From the NCBI GenBank assembly GCA_041649635.1, contig JBAZMV010000001.1, positions 1-64,000 on the forward strand: a stretch of DNA of 64,000 nucleotides, read 5' to 3'. The DNA comes from Dehalococcoidia bacterium (GTDB lineage Bacteria; Chloroflexota; Dehalococcoidia; E44-bin15). The position numbers and the translations under genes were made by a program. Below are positions 34,863 through 43,971 of this stretch, one piece after another. Positions within the stretch are counted from its first letter, which is position 1. Each line of letters begins with the position of its first letter. The notes under the pieces are model-generated. The model was not told the DNA's origin and did not search any database. It saw nothing but the letters and a program-made list of their open reading frames with translations.

Positions 34863-36794
34863 CTACCCCACCAGCCCCCGCTCCTCCATCTCGCTAACAA
34901 TATCCCCCAGCCCTATGCTTTCAAGCTGCTTTTTGGTCTGCAAGCCGGTGGCCGCATCCCAGCCGCGAAGCTTGTAATACTCGTCCTTCATGGCCTCGAA
35001 CTTTTCTCTATCGACCACCGTGTTCTTGCGTGAGGCGATCTCGCCGTTTTTGCCGGGAACCTTGCACTCCACGTTAAGTCCCATGAACTTGATAGGGCGG
35101 GTGTAGAATACATCATCGAGAACGTCCGCGGCGCGGCCGCGGTGGCCCTCACGCGCAAGGATAGCGCGCTGCAGGTTAAAAACTCGTTCCCCGACGCTAT
35201 AGAGTCCCTGCTCATCCGGCTCGCCGCCGACGACCGCGGCCAGCATCCTGCTGTCAAGAGAGGGATCGCCGATGTGGTCGTCGGAATACATCACGCTCGA
35301 CGCGTTGTTGAGGGGAAAATCGCACAGGATCAGGCATTCGCGGGCGTACTGGCGGTCCTGTATCTTCACGGCCGCCTGCGCCTTCCCATCGTAGGTGGTG
35401 AAATCGGCGGCCGTCTCCGTACCCCAGAACACTTTGGCCAGCTTGCGAAATACACCGCTCGACAGGTAAGAAGTGGTGACCCCGTCGACCCAGTCCAGCC
35501 ATTTGTACAGTGGCAGGCTCGTCTCGTGGAGCTGCTGGATCGGCATCCGCGGCTCCATGGCGTAGAACAGGCTGTGAACCAGGAATATGCGCGGGTCGTA
35601 CAGAGTCATATGTCCCGCCTTAGACACGTAGTAGGTTATCTGTTCAGTGGCGGCGGCTCCGAGCGATTCGGCAGCTTTGATAGTGCCTTTCGCCATGACA
35701 TCGCCGAAGCCCTCACGCAGGGATATCATCTTTATCATTTTATCGATGAACTCGATGCTGCCCATCTCCATTATCTGCATACCGGTGGTCTCATCGTTCA
35801 GCACGCCTTTGGCGTAGCAGCGCCCGAGCCACATTATCATCGCCAGCAGAGAGTTTGTGTCGATTCCGTAATCGTCGCACATCATCGTTGCCTGGAACGG
35901 CACGTCGACGGCCTCGGCGCTCCACGGCCCGTAATAGCGCTTTGCCGGCTCCTGATATAATTGGGCCGCCGTGCACATATATTTGTGGAATGTACCGTCT
36001 TTCGACATGGCCTCGGAACGGATGCAGCCGCGTATGCAGCCGAAACAGGCTATCTTCTTCATGCGGGGCCCCGGGGTAAGATCTTTCTGCACCAGCGGCA
36101 TGCCCTTAGTGAGTTCGCGGGCGTACTGTGAGACCTGTTTCAACGCCTCGGGATTGGCGGCGACGGGCTTATTCTTTCCCTTGACCACGATAGCCTTGAG
36201 CTTCTTGGAGCCCATGGACGCAGCCAGGCCGCCCGAGCCGGACGCATCGTCATCGGCGAGGATTATCGAGAACTGCACACAATTCTCGCCGGCCTGCCCG
36301 ATGGAGACCACTCGCGCCGTATCGCCGTGAGCTTCCTTCAAAGCGCGCCGCGTATCGATATTGCCCTTGCCCCACAGATGCGAGGCATCCAGTATCGAAA
36401 CGTTCCCATCTTCGACGTAGATGTAAACCGGCTTATCCGACGCGCCGTGCACTACAACGCCGTCGTATCCGGCGAACTTGAGATGCGCGCCCCAGCTGCC
36501 GCCTAGGTTGCAGTAGGTGAATGATTCCGGATCGGTGGCGGGCGATTTGCCGCAGATGACCCAGCGAGAGCCGGAGAGGCCGGGGAAACCGCAGAGAGGC
36601 CCGGTCATGAAAATCAATCGATTATCGGGATCGAGAGCGCCGACGGAAGGGGAGACCTCATCCCAGTAAATCTTAGCGGCTATACCCCTGCCGCCGAGAA
36701 ATCGAGATGAATAATCAGCCGTCGATACGGTTGATGTTTTACCCGACGATAGATCGACCCTTAATATCTTGCCGCTGTAGCCATAAACAGCCAT
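34863..36794 (-). CDS. Tungsten-containing aldehyde ferredoxin oxidoreductase
   Basis: AORs oxidise aldehydes to acids (or reduce acids) with ferredoxin at a tungstopterin and a [4Fe-4S] cluster. The 643-residue protein opens GYSGKILRVDLSSGKTSTVS and contains FLGGRGIAAKIYWDEV and GPLCGFPGLSGSRWVICGKS, both typical of the AOR N-terminal domain. The cluster motif is CFGCIRGC near residue 255, with a later Cys in ECLILCDFP. GAGGTG precedes the ATG. A HesB-like protein and a membrane protein lie just upstream on the same strand. The substrate is not predictable. Confidence 0.9.
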   Translation of the reverse strand: MAVYGYSGKILRVDLSSGKTSTVSTADYSSRFLGGRGIAAKIYWDEVSPSVGALDPDNRLIFMTGPLCGFPGLSGSRWVICGKSPATDPESFTYCNLGGSWGAHLKFAGYDGVVVHGASDKPVYIYVEDGNVSILDASHLWGKGNIDTRRALKEAHGDTARVVSIGQAGENCVQFSIILADDDASGSGGLAASMGSKKLKAIVVKGKNKPVAANPEALKQVSQYARELTKGMPLVQKDLTPGPRMKKIACFGCIRGCIRSEAMSKDGTFHKYMCTAAQLYQEPAKRYYGPWSAEAVDVPFQATMMCDDYGIDTNSLLAMIMWLGRCYAKGVLNDETTGMQIMEMGSIEFIDKMIKMISLREGFGDVMAKGTIKAAESLGAAATEQITYYVSKAGHMTLYDPRIFLVHSLFYAMEPRMPIQQLHETSLPLYKWLDWVDGVTTSYLSSGVFRKLAKVFWGTETAADFTTYDGKAQAAVKIQDRQYARECLILCDFPLNNASSVMYSDDHIGDPSLDSRMLAAVVGGEPDEQGLYSVGERVFNLQRAILAREGHRGRAADVLDDVFYTRPIKFMGLNVECKVPGKNGEIASRKNTVVDREKFEAMKDEYYKLRGWDAATGLQTKKQLESIGLGDIVSEMEERGLVG

Positions 36795-36826
36795 TCAGCA
36801 CCTCGACCGTTTCGAAAAAGAAGAAG

Positions 36827-37240
36827 TTAATTAGACTGATCCGGGATAAACGTCAGTGCGCGACCGCCGGGGACGTCCACGCAATCCAGCGTCATCCCCT
36901 TGACCGACTTGGCGATCTCCTGATCCACGAGCAGCACTTTAGCGCCGTCCTGCTCTATAGCCTGGTCGCCATCCCTGAAGATGTCGGGGATAAGGCCAAA
37001 TCCCTGATCCCCCATTATCACCAGCCTGAGGGCGATATTATTCATATCGAACTCTTCGCCGGCATCGCCATGCCCCTCGCACCCGCAGCCGCAGTGGCTG
37101 CCGCAGCTCGATTCGGCATGCGCGGGCTCATCGCCGCAACATGATCCGCCATGCTCATGCTCTTCGCCGCATCCCGAACACTTCATCTGTTCCAGAATGT
37201 TCTTTAACTCATGGATTCCCTGCGCCGTCACCTTCAACAT
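36827..37240 (-). CDS. HesB/IscA-like protein with a Cys/His-rich insertion
   Basis: The 137-residue protein starts like an A-type Fe-S carrier (LKVTAQGIHELKNILEQ) and ends with its beta core (ALRLVIMGDQGFGLIPD...KVLLVDQEIAKSV...GRALTFIPD). Between them, residues about 20-62 hold some eight Cys and six His (CSGCGEEHEHGGSCCGD, then CGSHCGCGCEGHG), likely a metal-binding insert. The usual C-terminal CGCG of IscA is absent, so the insert may replace it. AAAGGATG precedes the ATG. It lies directly upstream of the AOR gene and may supply metal or clusters to it; that is inference. Confidence 0.65.
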   Translation of the reverse strand: MLKVTAQGIHELKNILEQMKCSGCGEEHEHGGSCCGDEPAHAESSCGSHCGCGCEGHGDAGEEFDMNNIALRLVIMGDQGFGLIPDIFRDGDQAIEQDGAKVLLVDQEIAKSVKGMTLDCVDVPGGRALTFIPDQSN

Positions 37241-37251
37241 AACACATCCTT

Positions 37252-37707
37252 TCAGTCAACCATTTGGCTGAGCACTATAAGCAATACAGAAGTAGCGACC
37301 ATATAGTAATAAAGGCTCGGCACAGGCCCCCACCACTGCGTATGCCACCATATTTTCCCCTTCTTAAAGTTCTTCAACCCGTAATGAGGATTAAAAACGA
37401 ACCAGAAAAAATCCTCCAGCAGGAACGTAAGAAACATCAATCCCAATATAAGTAAATGAGTAGCCAGCGTCCACCGAACGAACAGCAGGGGAAAGTGAAA
37501 CATAAGGATTACAAAGGTTATCATCACTATATGATAACCTGTAACCGGACGGCCGCCCGACAGCTTGACGATAAGCCCCTTTTCTTTCCGCCAGCATGGA
37601 AGCTTCTCCGCCCAGCCGTGCTTGCCCTCGATCTGAATCTCGAAAAGGGCGAAGACAACGGCCAGCACCACGGCGCACACGATATAGACGGCAAGATGGA
37701 AAATCAT
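37252..37707 (-). CDS. Four-helix membrane protein in the AOR operon, unknown function
   Basis: The 151-residue protein has hydrophobic helices near 3-22, 53-75, 80-103 and 128-148. A Trp/Tyr/His-rich stretch lies between the last two (FWFVFNPHYGLKNFKKGKIW). It starts the leftward run membrane protein - HesB-like - AOR, with 11- and 32-bp gaps. No family is recognised. Confidence 0.6.
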   Translation of the reverse strand: MIFHLAVYIVCAVVLAVVFALFEIQIEGKHGWAEKLPCWRKEKGLIVKLSGGRPVTGYHIVMITFVILMFHFPLLFVRWTLATHLLILGLMFLTFLLEDFFWFVFNPHYGLKNFKKGKIWWHTQWWGPVPSLYYYMVATSVLLIVLSQMVD

Positions 37708-37821
37708 CTACTATACCTCATATATCAAGACTGTACATAATAGTAAACGATAGACTGGCGTTTGCCAAGTGTTAGTTACCCTGACCCTCACCCTGCAGCG
37801 TGGTTCGGAATCATAGTTCCC

Positions 37822-37850
37822 GTAGGGGCGGGTTTCAAACCCGCCTCTAC
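37822..37850. repeat. REP-like hairpin, GTAGGGGC type
   Basis: GTAGGGGCGGGTTT and AAACCCGCCTCTAC form a nearly perfect 14-bp stem with almost no loop. Related hairpins occur at about 34076, 48371, 49093, 54924, 54962, 56405 and 57826. Confidence 0.75.
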
Positions 37851-37970
37851 ACTCTTATCAACGTACAGTGGATAGCGGGGATAACTCCGCCTATTGGCAA
37901 GCGCATCGCATATCACTATAATTAACCAAACATCCATATACCTTTATAGAGACACAGAGGAGGGAAGTCG

Positions 37971-38738
37971 ATGGTAACAACGCGAAGTGCGGCGAAGCCG
38001 GCCATCCGGACAAAAAACGCCTCCTATAACTATCGCAAGATTAAGGCTGTCGACAATGTGTCTATAGAGATACCACGCGGCATCAGCTTCGGCGTGCTCG
38101 GCCCCAACGGGTCGGGGAAAACCACTTTCATCCGTATGCTGGTGGGATTGATCAAGCCCAACTCAGGAGCAATACGCACCCTGGGACGCACCCCATCGCG
38201 ACAGCTGGCGCGGCATATCGGTTATATGCCGCAGCTGCCCGCCCTGTACTCGGAGTTGTCGATTGCGCAGAACGTTGACTTCTTCGCCCGCATCTACGGC
38301 ATTAAAAACAAGGCGCAGCGGCAGAAGCTGGTTAAGGAAGCCATAACCATGGTCGGTCTGTGGCCCCGGCGCAAGGACTCGATCAGTAAGCTCAGCGGCG
38401 GGATGAAACAGCGCGTCAGCCTGGCATGCGCCATCGTGCATAAGCCGCGTCTGCTCTTCCTCGACGAGCCGACCGTGGGCGTTGACCCGGCGCTTCGCGT
38501 GAAATTCTGGGAATATTTCAGGAGCCTGACGAAGAAGGGCGTCACCATCATCATATCCAGCCACACCATGGACGACGCCGCCCACTGCGACAGGCTTGCA
38601 TTTCTGAGAGAGGGCAAGGTCATCGCCCAGGGAAGCCCCGGCGAGCTGAAACAGGCCACTGGCTCACCCGAAGCCTCGCTCGAGGAATCCTTCCTGTACT
38701 TCGTACAGAGAAAGGAAGCGGGCAATGTCAGCCAATAA
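37971..38738 (+). CDS. ABC-2 type transporter ATP-binding protein
   Basis: The 255-residue ATPase has Walker A GPNGSGKTT, signature LSGGMKQR, Walker B LLFLDEPTVGVD and switch His in SSHTM. The short Q-loop context (GYMPQLPALY) is that of drug/NodI-type exporters. GAGGAGGGAAG lies just before the ATG. The permease overlaps its 3' end. It probably exports a drug, lipid or polysaccharide; the substrate is unknown. Confidence 0.9.
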   Translation: MVTTRSAAKPAIRTKNASYNYRKIKAVDNVSIEIPRGISFGVLGPNGSGKTTFIRMLVGLIKPNSGAIRTLGRTPSRQLARHIGYMPQLPALYSELSIAQNVDFFARIYGIKNKAQRQKLVKEAITMVGLWPRRKDSISKLSGGMKQRVSLACAIVHKPRLLFLDEPTVGVDPALRVKFWEYFRSLTKKGVTIIISSHTMDDAAHCDRLAFLREGKVIAQGSPGELKQATGSPEASLEESFLYFVQRKEAGNVSQ

Positions 38739-39495
38739 CATTTTCGCGATGGCATCACGCCTGATACGCCAGCTTATAAGGGACCGCCGCACCATAGCGC
38801 TCATTGTAATTGTGCCAATCGTCGTCATGTCTCTGATCACCTACGCCTTACCGTCGGGCGAAGGCGTGCTTGACAGATACGCGCCTGCGCTTATCGTAAC
38901 CATGGCCCTGTTTTTCACCTTCCTTCTCACAGGGATCAGCTTCCTGCGCGAACGTTCACAGGGTACGCTGGAGCGCCTGATGGCCTCACCCGTATCCCGA
39001 CTGGATATGGTACTGGGATACATATTCGGATTCTTCATCTTCGCGCTGGCGCAGGTGCTGATAATACTCCTCTTCACCATATATGCGCTGGACATAGAAT
39101 ACGCCGGCGGCCTGTGGCGGATATTCCTGTTCCTGATACTGATAATCATTATGGCTGTCTGCCTGGGCATCTTCGCCTCCGCCTTCGCCAAGAACGAGTT
39201 CCAGATGGTGCAGTTCATCCCGCTGATAATCGTGCCCCAGATATTCCTCTGCGGCGTAGTCTTTCCCATGAACCAGATGAATACAATCCTTCAGTGGATA
39301 GGTAAATTCCTGCCCCTTACGTACGGGGTTGACGGCATGCGCCAGATCATGCTCCCCGAGCCCATACTTTCCGGCCTCAAAGCGAGCGGCCAGATACAGC
39401 ACGACCTGATTATTGATATAGGAATACTCGCCGCCTTCGTTATCGTGATGTCGGTGCTGGCTGCCGCCGGTCTGCGACGGGGACAGTCCGGCTAG
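38725..39495 (+). CDS. ABC-2 type transporter permease
   Basis: The 256-residue permease has six hydrophobic helices. It contains FLRERSQGTLERLMASPVSR, the conserved cytoplasmic loop of ABC-2 permeases, and later PLTYGVDGMRQIML. It overlaps the ATPase gene by 14 bp, so both come from one transcript and form one exporter. Confidence 0.9.
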   Translation: MSANNIFAMASRLIRQLIRDRRTIALIVIVPIVVMSLITYALPSGEGVLDRYAPALIVTMALFFTFLLTGISFLRERSQGTLERLMASPVSRLDMVLGYIFGFFIFALAQVLIILLFTIYALDIEYAGGLWRIFLFLILIIIMAVCLGIFASAFAKNEFQMVQFIPLIIVPQIFLCGVVFPMNQMNTILQWIGKFLPLTYGVDGMRQIMLPEPILSGLKASGQIQHDLIIDIGILAAFVIVMSVLAAAGLRRGQSG

Positions 39496-39571
39496 ATGAA
39501 TCCTGATAATATTTTGGTACTTAACATGGGGATTCACGAATCGCTTCTGCTTCCGCGACATATATAAGACC

Positions 39572-39612
39572 AAAAATAAAAGCGAGCATACCCGAAAATG
39601 AGTATGCCCGCT
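39572..39612 (-). terminator. Intrinsic terminator after the paralog pair
   Basis: AGCGAGCATAC (39581-39591) pairs with GTATGCCCGCT (39602-39612) with one mismatch. On the minus strand it runs into TTTATTTTT. It lies 52 bp beyond the end of the 39664 gene. Confidence 0.7.
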
Positions 39613-39663
39613 CAACGGCTTCAATATGATATATCGTTCAGCTATTGAATCTTACGGAGATAA

Positions 39664-40035
39664 CTAGGCAGTTGTCTTAGCCCTCTCGGCTGCTCTGGCT
39701 GCTTCAGCCGCCTTTTTTTCATCGGCTTTCGCCTTATCTTCCTTGCACTTCTTCAGATATTCTCTGTCGCCAAGGTCATGCGTGAAAAGCCTCTTGAAAT
39801 AGACGAACAGGCCGCCTATATTCTTACCGAAGAACACCAGCGCCTGCCACGTCAGGGCGACTCTTAATATGCCGCGAACGTCGACATCAAAAAGGGTGAC
39901 TTCGTAGTTCCATTTGACCGGCTCTACTATGATGCCCCTCATTATTACTTCGTTGTTCGGCTCGCTCGACAGGTTGCCGCGGCTCAGATCGATAACCAAC
40001 TGTCTGTCTCCTAAACCCTTAGACCAAAATCTCAT
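39664..40035 (-). CDS. Unknown protein, paralog 2 of a WSKGLG pair
   Basis: The 123-residue protein begins MRFWSKGLGDRQLVIDLSRG, has a beta-rich core, then a hydrophobic, aromatic segment (about 55-85) and an Ala/Lys/Glu-rich tail. The gene just upstream has the same plan, so the two arose by duplication. It ends at an intrinsic terminator. No family is recognised. Confidence 0.65.
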   Translation of the reverse strand: MRFWSKGLGDRQLVIDLSRGNLSSEPNNEVIMRGIIVEPVKWNYEVTLFDVDVRGILRVALTWQALVFFGKNIGGLFVYFKRLFTHDLGDREYLKKCKEDKAKADEKKAAEAARAAERAKTTA

Positions 40036-40083
40036 TTTTTTATTACCTACCTTTTCGCTAGTTTAAGAAATAACTCCGGCTAA

Positions 40084-40413
40084 TTATTTAGCCGCCGTGG
40101 TTTCCGCAGCTGCCGGAGCGGCCGCTTTCTTAGGCTTCTCTTTGCCAGCCGATCGTTTGATGATACGCTGGTAGAAAAAGCTCAGGACATACTTGAAGTT
40201 CTTCAGGAAGTGCATTACTACCGGCCCCGAGAACAGCATATGCAGAAGACCGGGAACATCTTCTTTCTCGAAGAAGAACTTGCAGTCCCAGATGATACCT
40301 TTATCGCGTACGATGCCTTCCGCAACTAGAGTTTTCCCCTCAACTTTTATGTCGCTCTTGAACCAGTCAGCATACAACGCTTGCTTTCCTAGACCTCTCG
40401 ACCATACTTTCAT
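40084..40413 (-). CDS. Unknown protein, paralog 1 of a WSKGLG pair
   Basis: The 109-residue protein begins MKVWSRGLGKQALYADWFKS. It shares with its neighbour the opening motif M-x-x-WS-(K/R)-GLG, a domain with a conserved Trp (KGIIWDCKFFFEKEDVPGLL against KWNYEVTLFDVDVRGILRV), an aromatic basic segment, and an Ala/Lys tail. The genes are 48 bp apart. It could be membrane-associated through the hydrophobic FSGPVVMHFLKNFKYVLSFF stretch. Confidence 0.65.
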   Translation of the reverse strand: MKVWSRGLGKQALYADWFKSDIKVEGKTLVAEGIVRDKGIIWDCKFFFEKEDVPGLLHMLFSGPVVMHFLKNFKYVLSFFYQRIIKRSAGKEKPKKAAAPAAAETTAAK

Positions 40414-40593
40414 TCTTCGTACTCCACACTATCAGTTTTAGCTATCCACAGATGTAGCATTTTACAATATAACATATTCTTTTAGAACGTTCAATAGCGT
40501 GTTTGTCCCAATAGGGTCTCAGATTCGATATAACTTATTAAGGAGAATAATCCTCTGACATCTTTTTTAATGTTGAGTTGAACATTGTTCTTC

Positions 40594-41070
40594 CTAACCC
40601 CCTGTAGTTCCCCAAACGTTGAGTGACTTTTAATTTAATTACGGGATACCCCTGAAACCCGGTAGAAAAAAACTGTCCTGCACCACTCTTATTCTTGACT
40701 GTCATTGCGAGTCCTTCCTGGGAAGGATTCCATATACCGAAATGTCATGGAGGGACGACGTGGCAATCTCATGATGTCGCTGGCCGATGGATTGCCCGAA
40801 CCCCCTGTAGTCCCCCAAACGTTGGGGGACTTAAAAAATCCGGGGGGCACCCCCGGTTACCCCGGAAGGAGCTTCTCCTTCACCTCTTTCTTTAAGATAA
40901 CTCCTTTTCCAAAAGGAGGGAGAACTTAACGTTTGTCATAGAGAGGTGCAGGAGATTCCTCTCCTGACGGGGGATTTTGGGGGACACCCTCAAAATAAAC
41001 TTTCCCCCAAGAATGGGGGATATAGGGGGTTGAGAGCAGAGCTTTGAGCCGAAGCTGGTTGGAGTCGCTG
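40594..41070. repeat. Repeat-filled intergenic region (modules 1 and 2)
   Basis: At 40799-40892 lies module 2 in inverted orientation (CCCCCTGTAGTCCCCCAAAC, ending in CTTCTCCTTCACCTC). At about 40942-41068 lies module 1 (GAGGTGCAGGAGA, then GGGGGACACCC, CCCCCAAGAATGGGGGAT and GAGAGCAGAGCTTTGAGCC). A TCCTTCC/GGAAGGA palindrome is at 40712-40726. The gap 40414-41156 holds no coding gene. Confidence 0.7.
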
Positions 41071-41094
41071 CAGCTATATCAAATCCGGCGCAGT

Positions 41095-41132
41095 AAAAAA
41101 ATCGGGTGCACCCCTTGTGAGATGCACCCGAT
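41095..41132 (-). terminator. Intrinsic terminator after the SDR gene
   Basis: ATCGGGTGCA (41101-41110) and TGCACCCGAT (41123-41132) form a 10-bp stem, followed on the minus strand by TTTTTT. Confidence 0.85.
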
Positions 41133-41156
41133 CCGGCGTCTGAATCTTTTTCTATA

Positions 41157-41948
41157 TTACATCATGGAATAGCCGCCGCTGACGCTCAGCGTCTGGCCGG
41201 TGATAAAGCTTGCGGCATCGGATGCAAGGAATATCATCGCGTTGGAGATATCCTGAGATGTGCCGACCCTGCGAAGAGGATAGTTCTTTGCGATCTTGGC
41301 AACTACTTCGTCGGTGAAGAAACCGCGGGACAGCTTCCATCCGCTGTCATCGCCATACTCGTCAGCGCTGCCGGGTATGGTCACGCCCGGGCATACGACG
41401 TTGAGCCGGATGCCGAACTTGCCGGTCTCACGCGCGACAGCCTTGGTGAAGGCAATGACGGCGCCCTTGGTGCCGCCGTAAACGGCCTCTTTGAACTCGC
41501 CGACGCGGCCGGCATCGGAACCGGTGCTGACAATGACGCCCTTGCCCTGCTTCATCATCGGGCCGAGCACGGTCTTGGTGCAATTCAGCACGCTGCGATA
41601 GTTGATAGCGATAACCTTGTCCCAGAAATCGGGTCCGGTATCGACGAAGAGCTGCTGGATATCCCAGCCCACATTGTTGATGAGAACATCTACAGAGCCA
41701 AGCTCGTCAACGGTCTTCTGCACCATTGCTTCTACCTGGTCCAGCTTGGTCACGTCCGTCTTCGCTACGATAACCTTGGGGCTGCCTAGCTCTTTCGCTT
41801 TCCCGGCTACCTTCTGCGCCTGCTTATCATCAAGGTCCGCGATCATAATATTGCAGCCTTCTTTGGCAAAGCCCAGAACGATGCCGTATCCGATGTTCGA
41901 TGCTCCTCCTGTGATTATTACATTCTTCCCCTTAAGACCTAGCTCCAT
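41157..41948 (-). CDS. SDR-family oxidoreductase (3-hydroxyacyl-CoA dehydrogenase-like)
   Basis: The 263-residue short-chain dehydrogenase has the NAD site TGGASNIGYG, the NNVG motif, catalytic Ser in VSTGSD, and YGGTKGA with the Tyr-x-x-x-Lys pair. The C-terminus carries FITGQTLSVSGG. GGAGGAG lies before the ATG at 41948. Being next to an acyl-CoA dehydrogenase, it probably acts on a hydroxyacyl-CoA or a cyclic acid-CoA. Confidence 0.85.
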   Translation of the reverse strand: MELGLKGKNVIITGGASNIGYGIVLGFAKEGCNIMIADLDDKQAQKVAGKAKELGSPKVIVAKTDVTKLDQVEAMVQKTVDELGSVDVLINNVGWDIQQLFVDTGPDFWDKVIAINYRSVLNCTKTVLGPMMKQGKGVIVSTGSDAGRVGEFKEAVYGGTKGAVIAFTKAVARETGKFGIRLNVVCPGVTIPGSADEYGDDSGWKLSRGFFTDEVVAKIAKNYPLRRVGTSQDISNAMIFLASDAASFITGQTLSVSGGYSMM

Positions 41949-42025
41949 GTACACTCCTCCTTCAATATTTTTACATTAGAGTTTATTTCAATCCGATACT
42001 AGCATCGGAATTACTCCCAAACAGA

Positions 42026-43210
42026 TTACCCCCTCGGCAACCCCAGCCCCGCCGTCGCCAGAATATTGCGCTGTATCTCAGGCGTACCTCCGGCGAACAA
42101 GCAGCCCATATTGTTCAGGTAGTTGCCCGTCATATATCCGTCCATGGGCGCCTGCGGAGCGTGCCAGGCCAATGAGCCGTAGAGCCCCATTATCTCGGTC
42201 GCCGTCTTGGCCAGCTTGAAATAGACCTCGTCGCCGACGACCTTGGCTATCGACGCCTGGTAATGCGGAATCAAGCCTTTGGTAATCATCCATATGACGC
42301 GATAGGCCAGCAGACGCGAGGCCCTGACCTCGATAGCCATATCCGCAACCCTCTGACGAACGATAGGGTCCTTCGCCAGCGGCTTGCCTCCGTAGCTGGT
42401 GTTCTTGACGTAATCAATTATGTCGTCCAGCGCGCGCTGCGTTGAGCCTCCGATGGCCGCCAGCGTGCCGCGCTCGAAGCCGAGGATGGTCATCATGATG
42501 AGCCAGCCGCCGTTCTTGGGGCCGAGCATGTTCTCCTTGGGCACGCGCACGTTGTCGAAATATACCTCGCAGAAGCCGGGAGCGCCGCACATGTTTATTA
42601 TCGGGCGCACCTCTATGCCCGGGGTCTTCATATCGATTAAAAAGAAGCTGATGCCTCTATGCTTCTTGGCGGTAGGATCCGTCCTGGTAGTCATGTAGCA
42701 GAGATCGCCGTGCAGGCCGAAGCTGATCCATATCTTCTGGCCGTTGATGACATAAGAATCGCCGTCCTCGACGGCGCTTGTCTGTATGCCCGCGGAATCT
42801 GAGCCGAAGTTAGGCTCGGAGAAGCACTGTATCCACATGACCTCGCCGTGCGCGATAGGGGACAGGTATTTATCTTTTTGCTCCTCGGTTCCGTGGACGA
42901 GGATCGTCGGGCCGACTATTCCGCTTCCGCCCTGGTCCATACGCGGCGCCCTGGCATAAGCCATCTCCTCGTTGAAGATGAGGTACTGCATCTCGGTGCC
43001 TTCCAGCCCCCCGTACTTCTTGGGCCAGAGGGTGGCTATCCACCCCTTCTCACCTATCTTGCGTGTGAACTGCTTGGTGAACTCCCACTCCTCGTCGCTC
43101 TCGCCGCCGTGGAGTACCTTGCGCTCGTATTTCGCGGGCAGTTCCTTCTTTAAAAAATCACGTATTTCCTGCCGAAAGGCTTCTTCTTCAGGGGTAAACG
43201 TAAAGTCCAA
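42026..43210 (-). CDS. Acyl-CoA dehydrogenase
   Basis: The 394-residue flavoprotein has the family plan: the N-terminal helices FTPEEEAFRQEIRDFLKKEL, the FAD-contact motifs WIQCFSEPNFGSD and GQKIWISFG, and a C-terminal helical domain. It oxidises an acyl-CoA to the 2-enoyl-CoA and passes electrons to EtfAB. The start was set at TTG 43210 because it gives MDFTFTPEEEAF, the usual beginning, and AGGAG lies about 8 nt upstream. The SDR gene follows 78 bp later. Confidence 0.88.
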   Translation of the reverse strand: MDFTFTPEEEAFRQEIRDFLKKELPAKYERKVLHGGESDEEWEFTKQFTRKIGEKGWIATLWPKKYGGLEGTEMQYLIFNEEMAYARAPRMDQGGSGIVGPTILVHGTEEQKDKYLSPIAHGEVMWIQCFSEPNFGSDSAGIQTSAVEDGDSYVINGQKIWISFGLHGDLCYMTTRTDPTAKKHRGISFFLIDMKTPGIEVRPIINMCGAPGFCEVYFDNVRVPKENMLGPKNGGWLIMMTILGFERGTLAAIGGSTQRALDDIIDYVKNTSYGGKPLAKDPIVRQRVADMAIEVRASRLLAYRVIWMITKGLIPHYQASIAKVVGDEVYFKLAKTATEIMGLYGSLAWHAPQAPMDGYMTGNYLNNMGCLFAGGTPEIQRNILATAGLGLPRG

Positions 43211-43329
43211 AACATCGCTCCTAGTCAATTAATAAAGGGCACAAGCCTCTACAATTCTATTGAAAAGGGTATATCCCGTCAAGTCCTCGACTGCCTTTGG
43301 CGGGTATCGGTAAGGTGGGAGCAGGATAT

Positions 43330-43715
43330 GTTTTTCCGAACCCCTAAATCCCCCATACGTTGGGGAAATTAAAAAAATAGAGGGATAACTTACCTCATAC
43401 AGATGCGACGCGCCTGCCCTCACCCTTACCCTCTCCCTGCGGAGGGAGAGGGAAGTAATTATTGATTAACACCCCCTTACCCCCTCTTCTAAAAAGAGGG
43501 GGGACTATCACGACCAAGACAGCAGTCGAATTATTTCAAAATCCTCTCATTTTATGATGGTTTACCATGTAAATAGAGGTACAGGAGACATAGTCTCTTG
43601 ACAGGGTTTTAGGGGTGTCCCCTAATTCTTTTAAATTTCCCCCATGAGTGGGGGATAAAGGGGGTTGAGAGCATAGCTTTAAGCCGAGCTGGCTGGAGCC
43701 GCCGCAACTGTATAG
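43330..43715. repeat. Repeat-filled intergenic region
   Basis: Module 1 is complete at about 43573-43695 (GAGGTACAGGAGACATAGTC, then AGGGGTGTCCCCTAA, CCCCCATGAGTGGGGGAT, AGCATAGCTTTAAGCC). A CCCTCTCCCTGCGGAGGGAGAGGG hairpin lies near 43431. At 43789 a TCATCCTGAGCGAAGCAA stretch of a widespread repeat type is seen. No gene was found in 43211-43971. Confidence 0.65.
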
Positions 43716-43971
43716 GTGTGACTAGCTAACCTCTCTCTTAGAGAGATAGCTGTAATAGTATTTCGGTCGCCAACATCTCGAATCTGTCATCCTGAGCGAA
43801 GCAATAAATCTCGTCACTAGGCTAATTGAAAGTACGAGATACTTCGGCGCTGCCTCAGTATGACAAGTTAAAACAACTCACTACTTACTACACGCTACTC
43901 ACTGATATTTTCTTGAACTTACGTTCGAAAATGTGTTAACATTAATATTTGTACAGGACAGAAAAACATAT

